Of a stretch of DNA of 64,000 bases, positions 46,332-58,162 are shown piece by piece. This stretch comes from Epiperipatus broadwayi (Eukaryota > Onychophora > Udeonychophora > Euonychophora > Peripatidae). The first letter of the stretch is position 1, and every line of letters starts with the position of its first letter. Both the position numbers and the translations under genes were made by a program. The stretch is taken from NCBI GenBank assembly GCA_028023455.1, contig JAQFVV010006221.1:6617011-6681010 (forward strand), given 5' to 3'. The notes beneath the pieces were generated by a model, which was given only the letters and a program-made list of their open reading frames with translations, did not search any database and had not been told where the DNA came from.

Positions 46332-47895
46332 CTGATATTCCCTCTGTTTTTGAATAGAGATTATAAGTCACAATGAATACATCTTATTTTTAATCTTTTG
46401 TAAAGCAGTTTGGTTAATTATTTGGGAAATACGTCACGTGATTTTTGATCATTCTATTAGTAGGATGAGCATTTAGAAGTTTCATTCTATTAGTCTGAAC
46501 GTTTATTATGTTACTCAGCTGAAAATTGATGTTGGAATATTTTAGATCTGAGACTGTCATTGGATCTCTGTGCTAAATAATACAAACCTATACATAGGTG
46601 GCATACGACATACAGGTTAACCGTTTATACACTCTGCTGATTCTTTTCATTGTGTTATTAATATAAACTGATGTTCTTTAATTTGAAGACTATTATGTAG
46701 TTTTACATATTAACTAATATGTTTTAATGAGTATTTTTTTAAATTCAGCTACAGTTTTTTTTTTTTTTGCAAAATTTCTTATGCAACGTTATCAATTCAG
46801 TGACCTGTTGAATATTAAACTCAAATGCAACTTCATCTTATCGATTCATGATATTTCCTTCTATGAAGATAAACTAATATCTTTATGATATGAATCTTTA
46901 TGTGTGACTTTCATTTCTACTTGATTTTTGCTATTTTAATTATGAGATAATTTTTTATAAAACATACTAAATGGTTGGAACATCCTTTTAGATTTAATAA
47001 ATCCTTTCAAAAACAATCTTATTTTTCCAAGCTTGTTTTCATTCCTGTTTTTACATATATTGTTAAATATCACTCTTCAACTTTTCTGGATGATGTTTGG
47101 AACTTTCTGGTTTCTTTCCTAAATTACCATGATTGTCTGACTTTTTTTTTTTTGTTATTTCATACAATATTTTCTCAGATTTGTCTTAAATTTTTTTCAT
47201 TTTCACACACAATTTGTTTTGTTCTCCATAAGATACTGAATTCAATTTCTGTTGTTAATCCTAAAAACAGTTAGTCTATTTTATAATTTACATTTAGAAT
47301 GTAGAATATCTTTGTAATTTTTTTAAATTTCACTCAAAATTTACATATTTGCAATTCACAATCTACTTCATAATACACTTGTGACTGTTTATTCTATTAA
47401 AGCCAATGTCTTCCATCATAATTTGCCAAAAATCTAATAAATTGTAATTTTTATGAGCTCCATCCAATGATGTCCATATTTAAGCTGTTTCATTTCCCTT
47501 TACAAGTTCTTATTGTTTAATGACATTTTCTTTCTTTTCATTTTTTTGGCCACTGACTACTAAAAATATAGTTATTCTAAAGTGTTAATAATTTATATTT
47601 ACATCATATCGCAGAGATTGTACATGACTCTCTAAGTCTAAAGAGATCTTTCATTTTAAATATATGTGAAAATAATTCCATTGCTAAACACTTATTTAAA
47701 TTTCATGCACTTTGTTCGAATTAGTTCATGTTTCAATATTTAAGATCTAATAGCAAACTGTTTCAAAGTATTTAAGCTGTCTATTTTGAAATATGGATTC
47801 TAATATATTTATATATTTATTTCACAGAGGGTAATACTACATTTCTTACCATGTGGAGTGATTTAATATATATATATACACATTGGTAATAATAA
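46332..47895. other. AT-rich DNA without a recognisable gene
   Basis: The longest frame (46975-47274 plus, 99 codons) is Phe/Leu/Ser-rich from T-rich DNA and matches nothing known; I do not call it a gene. Confidence 0.45.
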
Positions 47896-48277
47896 AGTTA
47901 ACAATAAAATTAAAAAAATATAATATTTGCAAATTACTGTGAAAATTTAAAGATAACTATTGGGCGACCGCGTCAATGGCAGAATGATTACATACAAATT
48001 ACTTTTAATTGACAAGTCAATACTAGTTACAAGCAATGATCAAATTGAACCCACTTAGAAATAATCTTCCATGCAGATTCAATTATATTTCCTGATTGTT
48101 ACCTTCTTCACCTAATACTTTATTACATTAATGAAATAAATAATCAGCTTGGATTTATATAAAAAATAACAAACAACAAAATAATTAACAACAACAATAA
48201 TTTAAATTAAAGAATAGAATTTTATAATAATAAATGTATTTATATATTTACAATTAAAAAAATTATATGGCAATCAT
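47896..48277. repeat. Repeat segment copy A, left part
   Basis: Colinear with 54893-55178 plus 55703-55785: AGTTAACAATAAAAT, AAATTTAAAGATAACTATTG, TTATATTTCCTGAT, TTTATTACATTAATGAAATA, AACAAACAACAAAATAATTA. It ends at ATATGGCAATCAT where the RTE insertion starts. Confidence 0.75.
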
Positions 48278-51064
48278 CCAGGAGGCTGTCATCAACTAAG
48301 GCAACGGTTGGTGGCCGAAGGTGGAGGGTGCTAAGAATCCCCTGATTGTGGACCCAGGCTGCCATTTGATGATAACTTTTTATTTAGATACTTACAACTG
48401 CAGATTACTTTCAAATGAAGGAAGATTGCAAGAATTAGAAGAACTGTCTTATATTGAGTGGGACAATATTGGACTTTGTGAAGTTAGAAGAAAAGGTGAA
48501 GAGACAATTGATTTAAAAAGTGGACATGTACTCCACTATAAAGGCATAAATATTGCAAATACAAGTGGAGTATGACTCATTATAAATAAAAAGTGGAAGA
48601 ACAACATTGTGGAGATTGATGGTGTATCAAACAGGGTGACAAGATTAGTTATACAACTTAATAGCAGATACCAGATGACTCAGGTTTATGCCCCAACAAT
48701 TTCTCTTAGTGATGAAGTAGTAGAAGATTTTTATATGGATGTACAAAATGCTTTTAATCAGAGTAAACAACATTTTAAAATGAAAGATGAAAGTGCTGTA
48801 GGTAATTTTGGTTATGGTAATAGAAATCATAGACTTATGGAGTTTCCAGAAAAAAAAACCTTTATATTATGAATTCTTTTTTTCAGAAAAATGTTAAAAG
48901 GAAATGAACATGCAAGCATCCAAATGAAGGTACAGCAGAATTGGATTATATTTTGACTAACAGAAAATACATATTTCAAGATTGTAATGTTCTTAATAAA
49001 TTTAACACAGGAAGTTATTATCGATTAGTAAGATGTAAGATACATGTTAATGCAAAACTAGAGAAACAAAAATTATTAAGAAAAACAATATTTACAGTTT
49101 ATATTCCTAATTTTCAGAAATGCTCTAATGAATTTAAATTAGAACTTACAAATTGGTTTCAGGTACTAGTAAATTTTGAGCATGATTCAGATTTGAATGA
49201 AATTAATAAGAAAATAACTGGTACACTTTTAAAAACTGCAACAAAGATAACTGGTTGACAAAAGCAGCAATTGACCAATAAAATTTCTACTGAGACTAGA
49301 GAATTTATAAAGAAAAGAAGGAATATGAAGATATACAAAAATGATGCATTAAAAAAGGATTGAATACCTCAAATTTTGTAAAATGGTGTGGAAAAGAGTT
49401 GAAAATGATATAAGAAAGTATATCTGTGAACTAGCAAGGAAATCTGTAGAAGAGAATAAAAGTCTCAAGAGTGTAAAACAATATTTTGGTATTGGTAGGA
49501 AATTTATATCTGCAATAAGGAAAAAAAGATATGACATCATGAAATGAATAGAAGAGTTTATCAAGAAATATAGTAATAAAGAACAAGTACCTCCTATATC
49601 TATTATATCTTCCGAATTGCCCAGAATTTTAAATGAAGAAGTGAGACATACAATTAAGTTTATGAAGAAAGGAAAGGCTCCAGGTAATGATGGAATTATA
49701 ATTGATATATTAAAAGAAGCAGGTGAAGAAATAGAAAAAAAATTGGCAAAGTTATATACCAAATGTCTAAATGATAAAGATGTACCAGATGATTTGAAGA
49801 ATGCAATATTAATATTAAATAGGTGATAAAGAAAATATTAGAAATTATAGACTATCAGCTTTTTGTCAGTTTTATACAAAATTTTTACTAAGATAATTAC
49901 AACTCATCTACAGAGAACATTGGATTTTCACCAATCAAGAAAACAAGCTGGATTTAAAAGTGGTTTTAGTACAGTAGATCATATCCAGGCATTGAGAGAA
50001 GTTATAGAAAGAACAAATGAATATGAGTTGTCATTATGCTTTGGATTTGTAGATTATGAAAAGGCATTTAATTTTATAAACATTTCTTCAGTGATTAAAG
50101 CATTGGATCATCACAGTATAGATCCAGAATATTGTCAACAGCAACAATTAAATTACATAATGATACTAGGAAAGTCAACATTGAGAAGAGTGTAAGACAA
50201 GGTGACTCCATATCTCCAAAACTTTTTCCAGCAGTGCTGCAAGAAATATTTTGTGGATTAAAATGGGAAGCTAAAAGAGTGAAAGTAAATGGAGATTATT
50301 TAAGTCATTTAGATTTTGCAGATGATGTAGTTGTTTTTGCAAATAATACTTTAGAGCTGTAGGAAATGTTGCAGGGGTTATCAGATGAAAGTAGGACTAA
50401 AGATAAATGTTAAAAAGACTAAAGTAATGTTTAATCTATTTTTTCAAAATATGAAAATAAAGATTGATTATGATGAGTTAGAAGAAGTTAACAGTTACAA
50501 ATACCATGGTCAGATTATTAATACAGATGGAAACATAATGGAGGAAATTAATCATAGAATTAAACTTGGTTGGAGTGCTTTTTGTAGAAATAACTTGATA
50601 CTAAAAGGAAATATGCCTATGTGTTTGAAAAAAAAAAAAGTTTTTTTAATAAATGTGTTTTACCAGTTCTTACTTATAGATCTGAGACATGGACACTTAA
50701 TAGAAGAGCAATACAGAGTGATTCATGTTAGGAGTAACAAGAAAAAAATCGAAAACACAATATATGGGTAAGAGAACAAGTAGGTGTTATTGACCTTATT
50801 GAAAAAAATTAAAAGACTGAAGTGGAGATGGGCTGGACATATTGCTAGAAGAGATGATAATAGATAGATAACTGAAATCTTAAACTGGATTCCAAGAGAT
50901 TGCAGAAGACCCAGAAAGAGACTACATGTGAGATAGATGGATGAAATAAGAAAGTGTGCAAGAGTGATGTGGAGAAGAGAATTTAAAAATCAGAGAAGAT
51001 GGTTTTAACTTGGAGAAACCTTCATTCTGCAGTGGATTAATAATGTTTGATGATGATGATAATG
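48278..51064 (+). pseudogene. RTE-like LINE copy B, nearly full length
   Basis: Single-ORF non-LTR element: APE endonuclease followed by RT. Endonuclease pieces at 48321-48575 (DNIGLCEVRRKGE, the catalytic Glu motif) and 48609-48872 (YQMTQVYAPTISLSDEVVED; the GDFN motif is damaged). A spacer with RCKIHVNAKLEKQKLLRKTI comes at 49030. RT at 49617-50771: MKKGKAPGNDGIIIDILKEA (pre-motif A), VDYEKAFNFIN (A), RQGDSISPKLF (B), SHLDFADDVVVFA (C), then YRSETWTLNR. The 3' end is a GATGATGAT run at 51048-51063, a tail type seen in RTE elements. At least seven stops or shifts make it inactive. Target duplication: the ATCAT-containing sequence at 48271-48277 and about 51065-51069. Confidence 0.8.
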
Positions 51065-51880
51065 ATCATGGGTGAAAGAAAAAAATCTTTGTAAATTACA
51101 ATCTCATGGAGGATAGTTATAGAAAGTTCCGTTGAGTTACTTTAATGTCTTTATGAATTCACATATCTTTTGTATCTAAAAATGTGGAATCATGGCCATT
51201 AATCATTAAAATTTAATGTCAGCTGGCAATATAATATTTTAGCTTCTTTTGGTTTCTTCCAAAGCAGTTTTCTTATGAGAGTTTCCATTTCAATTTTCTT
51301 CTGAGCATCTAAAATAGGTAGTTTTACAGATTAATTTATAGAAGTACATTTCTATGGGATATATCACTTTAAATTACTAGTTTTATTTTTATAGCAAATA
51401 AATGTCAACTATTTCTTCAGCATTAAATAGTGATGAATAGGTCGGCAGACTCCTGGTTAATTTTTAAGGTATTTCTTTGCCTACAGCTCCATGTTTAGCT
51501 ACAATACTGAAAAGATCAGGGAATCCTGGAGGATTCCCTACTCCACAAAATACTTGATATTAACTTAAAAATTCTTATGACTTCTATATAGTAAAAGACA
51601 TAACAATGAAAGTCATTACATTTCTTCACATTGTTTTTTGGAACACAGACAATTTTAGAAAGCTTCTGTTGGTTCTCATAGCAACAGTTTTTTTTTTTAA
51701 TATTCTTTATTTTTAAAAAATAAAATAATGCATTTTATCTTTACACTTATTGTTATCATTTTAAAAACAATTTAAATTTTATTCTCTATACATGACTTTT
51801 AATATTTTGTTATATACATCATAAAGAAAAATATTTGCATAAAAGCAACACTTATAAACTAAGACATGAGAGTTACATTT
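51065..51880. repeat. Repeat segment copy A, right part
   Basis: Resumes colinearity with 55795-56595: GAAAAAAATCTTTGTAA, TTTAATGTCTTTATGAATTC, CAATATAATATTTTAGCTTC, GGAGGATTCCCTACT, CTAAGACATGAGAGTTACA. The alignment fades at about 51880. Confidence 0.75.
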
Positions 51881-52254
51881 GCCCCTCCTCCAATTAAGAA
51901 TAAAATAGAGTCAATTTAGTCAGAAATACCACTTAATGTTATTTCTATATAAGACCATTTCTATTAATTTTATAATAATGTCACACATAGCCATATTTCT
52001 TTGAAAACAGACTTGCAATCTGGTATTAACATGACAAATAATGTTATCTTTAGAAATCCAGTACATTGGTATTCATATATAAAAATGTTTCATCAATTCA
52101 ATTATATTTTTTTATTGGTCCTGATTATTTTCCTGCAATGTTGAGATGAACAAAGAAATCTCCCACCGACAGTGAGTGTATCATGCAATATGAATATCAA
52201 GTCTATCTTGAGCACAAATATAATATCAATTCAAATTGAGTACTTTGTATTTGT
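51881..52254. other. AT-rich DNA without a recognisable gene
   Basis: Nothing recognised. Confidence 0.4.
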
Positions 52255-52330
52255 CTGAAGGTTTGTGATAGATGTGATATACTGGACTATTCATAGGTGA
52301 TGGAAATAGTTTAACAGACCACATCCAACC
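52255..52330. repeat. Scrap of the Penelope/tRNA-like family tail
   Basis: GAAGGTTTGTGATAGATG and ACTGGACTATT match the reverse-complement tail of the inverted-dimer family. GTGATGGAAATAGT just after matches the forward tail, as if both ends of a deleted dimer had been fused. Confidence 0.45.
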
Positions 52331-52784
52331 CAATACTTTTAAATAAAGTCTTGTTCTACTATAAGACTTAGAGACTAACAAATATCAAATTGTGGCTGGT
52401 CATTTTTGAGACTTAGAGGCTGACAAATATAAAAATAATACAGTTGGGAACAATAGTGATATAAGAACTCTGAAGTAACAATAAAACATGACAATTTCAA
52501 AACAATGAAATCCTCTCCATTCATCATCAATACAGAAAGCATTATGATCAATCACTGATAATCTCAAAATTAATTTTGCTTTCAAACTATATAGTGTTTT
52601 CCTTTACATGCTTAATCAACAATGCAAAGAATAGTGATATTTAAATTTTGAACCCTGATGTTTTTTTAAACTATTCATTTATTGACATTGTTGGAAAGTA
52701 GAGTATAAAATGCATATTAGCCTGATTTAAATATGACCCAAATAATTCTGAAATTATTTCAAATATTGAGAGTATAAAAGCAGT

Positions 52785-53430
52785 AAATAGTCAAAATAAG
52801 AGTCATATATCACATGACCCTATCTCTTAAGCTTGTAAGTTATAGACAATGAGGATTGCCAATTCCTCTACAAGCTTTGTGATAAATGCTTAGCCAGAGC
52901 CAGCATTTAAAATATCTCTGTCAGGAACCCCCCCCCTAAACCCCTGACCATGGTTTCATGCTTTGGCACTCCTCAGAGAGGTACCAGGGTAGGTTCAGAC
53001 ACTAAATCTAAAAATACCAACTCAAAGCCAAGCACTTATCTAAAGGTTACCTATTGAGTGGAAAACCTGAATCTTTCAGACACCTGCATGTCTTCAAACC
53101 CAGCTATCCAACTCAAATAGCTATATAAGACTGATAGATCTTCATCCATACCATATATTAGTAGTCTTAGCAATATAACATCACATAAGACTTAAGGCAG
53201 AGACTATAAATAATCAAAATAAGAGTCATAGATCACATGACCCTATTCTCTTAAGCTTGTAAGTTATAAACAATGAGGATTGCCAATACCTCAACAAACT
53301 TTATGATAAATGCTTAGCCAGAGCCAGCATTTAAAATATCTCTGTCAGGAACCCTCCCCCAAACCCCTGGCCATGGTTTCATGCTTTGGCACTCCTCAGA
53401 GTGGTGTCAGGATAGGTTCAGACACAACAA
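52785..53430 (+). repeat. Direct repeat of about 225 bp, period about 424 bp
   Basis: 52785-53008 and 53207-53430 share AAATAAGAGTCATA, ATCACATGACCCTAT, TTAGCCAGAGCCAGCATTTA, TCTCTGTCAGGAACC and CATGGTTTCATGCTTTGGCA. The 198 bp between them is single copy. Either a local duplication or the short LTRs of a tiny element; TG...CA ends could not be placed. Confidence 0.75.
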
Positions 53431-53899
53431 CCTTTCAATATTAAATGGAACATCATTACTGTACAATTCATTTTTTTAATTAGTCTTTTTTTTATGCTCA
53501 GTGTGATCTACTTTTATAATGTGTTCTAAAAAACGTATTTGTCCATTCTCCTCTATCAAATACTCAGTAACAAGCTCAGAGTCATCAACTTAGAGAGACC
53601 ATCCTTATTCATAGAAAGATCAAACTGTTCCTCTCTCCAAGTATTTTTTAATCAATATGCAGACCCTTGCTCAGAATGACCTGTAATACTTTTTATTTAT
53701 TATATAGTAACTCTGATTCATTTTTATAAAAAATGAATATTTCATTTGGGGCTTTTTAGCTCTATTTTTTAATCTCATCTTCACATACTTACTTCTTGAA
53801 CATAATTCTTATTGGACCATTTATCTAGCTTAATTATTTACCTAAGATTTGGATTTCGCTTTTCTAGTTTATTTTAAACTGGATGGTTTTCTAGTACTT

Positions 53900-54520
53900 T
53901 TATTATACACCCTACCAAACAAAATACTTTTATATTTGACTCTATTAAAGCAATCTTCTTGTTTATCCATTTTTTAACATTTGAATAACTTACTTCATTT
54001 TCCAAATCAGATATTTTTTCACTTTTATCTTTAGTATCTGTGCATTCAGATACACAATCAATTATAATGCAAGTGTCACCTTCTAAGGCTTCTGTGTTAA
54101 AATTGTTTAGATTATCAATATATTGAATATTTTTAACTAAAGCAGTGGGTATTTATCACTAGCTTTATCTGCTTCATCTATCACAACATTTTCTTTATTA
54201 TTTTCTCTAATCTCATTTATCAGCTGCACTTGCTTCTGTAAACAAAATTTTGATTTTTTTTTCTCTCAGTTCATTTGGCTTTTTCATATCATCTATTATC
54301 TCCTTAAATATGTTTTGGTTTTCTTTATTTAGTTGAAACCTGGTTTCCATGTTCTCTTTAATTTCTGTATTTTGTTTACAATACATCTCAATTTATTTAT
54401 TCAATTCTATGAACATGCTCATGATCATGTTCTTAAACTCACTATCATGAGTCTTAGTTTTACTTTCCTGAGTTTTCATTTTTGCTTTAGCTTGGATAAT
54501 CATATATATAATTTTTATAT
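53900..54520 (-). pseudogene. Decayed Gag-like coiled-coil remnant
   Basis: From about 54510 down: a basic start (IIQAKAKMKTQESKTKT), then EFKNMIMSMFIELN. The layout parallels the gag at 8005-7808, where YHDMMSMLKDIIEN precedes the coiled coil. A helix-rich stretch follows (CKQNTEIKENMETRFQLNKE, IFKEIIDDMKKPNE), then acidic pieces in another frame (VSECTDTKDKSEKISDLENE). Stops and shifts throughout. No LTRs found nearby. Confidence 0.5.
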
Positions 54521-54892
54521 AAAAAATGAGCTACACATTTTACTCTAATATTTCTTTTATTAATTTAGTCACGAGTATGCTTACCCTTTTTTCCAGAATG
54601 CAACATTTCTAAAACTGCAAAGTACTTTAAATTTAATGCCTTATTTTATTTATTTGCATATTACTAATATCTCTACCAATCTATTTATATCATTATTTTT
54701 GTCTGAGATATTTATGAGTTTATTGATTGATTTTTATTTATAACAAAATAAATGGCTATATTTTTCATCTGACCAAGTATTTATGTTCCATATTTCAATG
54801 ACTAATTGATATTTTTCCTAATAGCAATAATAAAAAAATATTTTAAAACTAAGTTGGGTTCAATTCCTGTGTTTTAATTAAGATAATCCTAG

Positions 54893-56595
54893 AGTTAACA
54901 ATAAAATGAAAAAAATACAATATTTACAAGTTAATTTTTGTATTGGGAAATTTAAAGATAACTATTGAGCACAAATTACTTTTAATTGACTAGTCGATCC
55001 AAGCCACAAGCAGCAATTAAATTAACCTCACATAAAAACAAACTCCCATACAAAATCACATTATATTTCCTGATCATTACCCTGTTCCCTAATTCTTTAT
55101 TACATTAATGAAATAAATAATTACTTTAGGTTTGGATGCCAAATGACAAACAACAAAATAATTAACAACAATAATTTTAAAATAGGGAAAACTCTCTCCA
55201 TATGGAAATGTCACTCAAAGCAAGCCAGAGTAATCAGTGGATGTCAGAAGGCTTGTGCATAAAATTCCAATCTAGTGCCTACTCATTCAATATCCACAAA
55301 CTAGTTTCTGGCTTATGGCCTTCATCAGTGAGGAGCCTTGGATCTCAGAGCTCTGCATCTAGATCTTAGGATCTAATGCAACCCTCCAGCAGCCACCCTT
55401 TATCTCTACATAATTACAATACCATGAGAATAAAATTGAACACATACAAATATTTTCAATCTAAGCTCAGTAGCTTATATAGTCATATGGGTCTGAACTC
55501 TGTTCAGCACCCATACATTATTGGATGAGTAGGCACTAGATAGAGATTTTATGCACAATCCTTCTGGCATCCATTGATTCTTCTGTCTTGCTTTGAGTGG
55601 CACTACTGTATGAAGAGAGTTTTGCCTATTTTAACAACAGTTATGAGCTAGCATGGGAGATAGTGATCATGTGATGTTTAAAGGTTTAATAACAATAATT
55701 TTAATTAAAGAATAGAATTATATGATGATAATAATAATAATAATCAAAAGTGTATTTACGTATTTACAATTAAAAAAATTATATGGTGGTCATGTGCTGA
55801 AGAGAAAAAATCTTTATAACGTGCAATAACTCTTTAAGAATATCTCTAGAAAGTTGAGTTAATTATACCTTGATGTCTTTGTAAGCTCACATATATTTTT
55901 GGTATATGTAAATGTGAGAATATGGTCACTAATTATTATACTTTAATGACTGCTGGTGATATAATATTTTAGCTTCTTTTGGTTCATTTTGTATGAGAGT
56001 TTCCATTGCAATTTTCTTCTAAGCATTTAAAATAAATAGATTTGCAGATTAATTTACAGAAGTCCATATTGATGGGATAATCACTCTAGATGACCAGTTT
56101 TCCTTTTTAGCAAGTAAATGTTAAATATTCCTTCAGCACTGAATAGTGATGAATAGATAAGCAGAATTAAGGATAATTTTAAAGGCATTATTTTGCCTAC
56201 AGTTCCATAGTCAGCTACAATACTGGAAACATCAGTGAAAGCATCCTGGAGGATTCTCTACTTCATAAAATGCAGATATTAATTTAAAGTCCTTTTTATT
56301 GACTTCTATAAAGTAAAAGACATGATAATAAAGTCATTACAATTCTTCCCACCATTTTTATAATGCATACGATTTTAGAAAGTTTCTGTTGGATTCCATA
56401 GCAACATTTTTTATTTTTTAAAAAATATTCTTTATTTAAAAAAATGAAATAATAATACTTTTTAAATTTACACTTACTATTATTTTAAAAATACATTAAA
56501 ATTTATTCTATACCCATGTCTTTTAATATTTTGTTGTACATAATAATAAAAAAATTCACATAAAAACAATACCTGTAAACTCAGACATGAGGGTT
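54893..56595. repeat. Repeat segment copy B (RTE-free)
   Basis: Same sequence as 47896-48277 plus 51065-51880 but without the LINE: ATATGGTGGTCATGTGCTGA at about 55780 is the empty site. It carries instead a 509-bp hairpin element at 55179-55687. Either a segmental duplication about 7 kb apart or two members of a dispersed repeat. Confidence 0.7.
55164..55702 (+). mobile_element. Hairpin SINE-family element, long copy, with 15-bp target duplication
   Basis: The insert 55179-55687 lies between AACAACAATAATTTT (55164-55178) and AATAACAATAATTTT (55688-55702). Its outer arms match the 1.6-kb copy (AAAACTCTCTCCATA..., GCAAGCCAGAGTAATC). A second inverted pair inside runs from GTGCATAAAATTCCAATCTA to ...TAGATAGAGATTTTATGCAC (about 55255 and 55535). 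Between them is about 250 bp of unique sequence. The 3' tail (GCTAGCATGGGAGATAGTG, TGATCATGTGATG) is the same single-copy tail found in the short copy. Confidence 0.75.
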
Positions 56596-56711
56596 ACAAT
56601 GTGTGTGTGTATAAGTACCCGGGTGCCAATACTATTGGTAATATAATAAACTACTAAACTGATTCCACCTTGCATCACTATCGAGACTCTTAGAATAATG
56701 TCCAACTGTAG

Positions 56712-56785
56712 CAGGGGTCCCCAACCTTTTTACACTTAAGAGCACATTTTTTAATACCGGCCAGGTGGCGGGCACCATTTATTTT
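56712..56785 (+). mobile_element. hAT-like terminal inverted repeat, one end only
   Basis: CAGGGGTCCCCAACCTTTTT at 56712-56731, followed by a GGCCAGGTGGCGGGCACCA block, is typical of Charlie-type hAT ends. I did not find the matching opposite end, so the element is truncated or the other end is decayed. Confidence 0.55.
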
Positions 56786-57229
56786 TTCAATGTAAATTTA
56801 TAGTTGGATATTGTTAATAATACACATAATGTACAAAAAAATATTTATTTCAAAAATAAAATTTTAACATATAATTAATGTTTATATTTTTATGCTGTAA
56901 AAGTATAGTATGCCCTATAATTTGATTACAATATAATACAATAATTTATAAGAAATTTTAAAAACTAAATTTATTTGTATCAGATAAATAATTTTTTATC
57001 CTGTTCGGAACTATAGCTTAGCTTAGTGGATGCCATAAAGTTCCATAATATGTAAAATGCAAATAAAATACAGGAGGAAATATTATGAATCAATAAGAGT
57101 AAAATGTCTGCTTGGTTTTGCAATACATAAGTAGTTGAAATTGATAAAGTTCATCCATTTAAACTAATGTTATAATTCAAGTTTAGCTCCTCCCATTGTC
57201 TAAATGCACTTCTGAGTAACTTTAATAGG

Positions 57230-57440
57230 TTAAAATAAAAATATGGCACTAATCAATTTTTATTGTATAATAAACGTAAATTAAATAAAACAAAGATACA
57301 GCACTAATTGACTTTTACATGATGAGTTTAAATTAAATAAAACAAAGATATAGCACTAATCAGCATTTTCTGTATAATAGATTTAAATTAGATAAAACAA
57401 AGATATAGCACCAATCAACTTTTTCTATATGATAAGTTTA
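57230..57440. repeat. Four tandem units of about 55 bp
   Basis: AAATAAAACAAAGATATAGC followed by ACTAATCA.C.TTT.T..TATGATAA.TTTAAATT recurs four times, the first unit being most diverged. Confidence 0.75.
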
Positions 57441-57974
57441 AATCAAAGGACTAAATTAATAACTACCTTGAAACAATAAGGAAATATCTCAGGGTTTTAT
57501 TATATAACTTATTTAAAAATTCATATTCTATAATAGTTACCAATTACCATCATAAAAGGTAACGACATAAAACTGAGTATTGTTCTAATGAGATAGCAGT
57601 TAGGCAATGAAAGAAATGGGGTATCTTTTTATTTTAAATCATTATCCAAAGAATAACTAAATACATAAACTTTGCCAGAAGTTCATCAAACAATTAAGCA
57701 TTTCATATAATGTTTGGATCAAAAATAATATCATTAGATCGGAATATGTTCATTATTAAACTCATGAAATAGTGCAATTATATCATATTGGATATCTAGG
57801 TGAGGAAATTGAGAATACTAATGCATGTAAAAGAACAACTCTTGACAAAGTTTAAAATTAATGAGATATTTATTACATTATGTAACTAAAATAAATACAA
57901 TCAGTTAATATTCGGATCAGAATTTCAGAGTCTATTGATTAGAGGTATCAATTACAACTTATCTGACAGCCAAT
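57441..57974. other. AT-rich DNA without a recognisable gene
   Basis: Nothing recognised. Confidence 0.4.
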
Positions 57975-58162
57975 CAGATGTTATGATGGTTGTCTGAATA
58001 ATGATCAAACTGTGAACACAAGACAGAGAATTTTACAAGAAAAAGGCAGTCCCCCTTTTGCTTTACTGGTCAGTAAAGAATAAGGTGGACTGCCTTTTTC
58101 TTGTAAAATTCTCTGTCGTGTTCACAGTTTGATCATTATTCAGACAGCCACTATAACATCTG
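57975..58162. mobile_element. Foldback element, 188 bp
   Basis: Arms 57975-58052 and 58087-58162 pair almost perfectly (CAGATGTTAT outward; AATGATCAAACTGTGAACAC, GAGAATTTTACAAGAAAAAG, GGCAGTCC inward) around a 34-bp loop. There is no coding content, and no second copy in the window. Confidence 0.75.

Noticed and set aside
46975-47274. 99-codon plus-strand protein gene
   Set aside because: Phe/Ser/Leu-rich translation of T-rich DNA with no motif, no splice context and no repeat copy.
49349-49762. 137-codon minus-strand frame
   Set aside because: It lies opposite the RTE reverse-transcriptase region and is Phe/Leu/Ser-rich, as expected for a shadow.
57230-57440. CRISPR-like array
   Set aside because: Units are contiguous tandem repeats without unique spacers, in a eukaryotic context.
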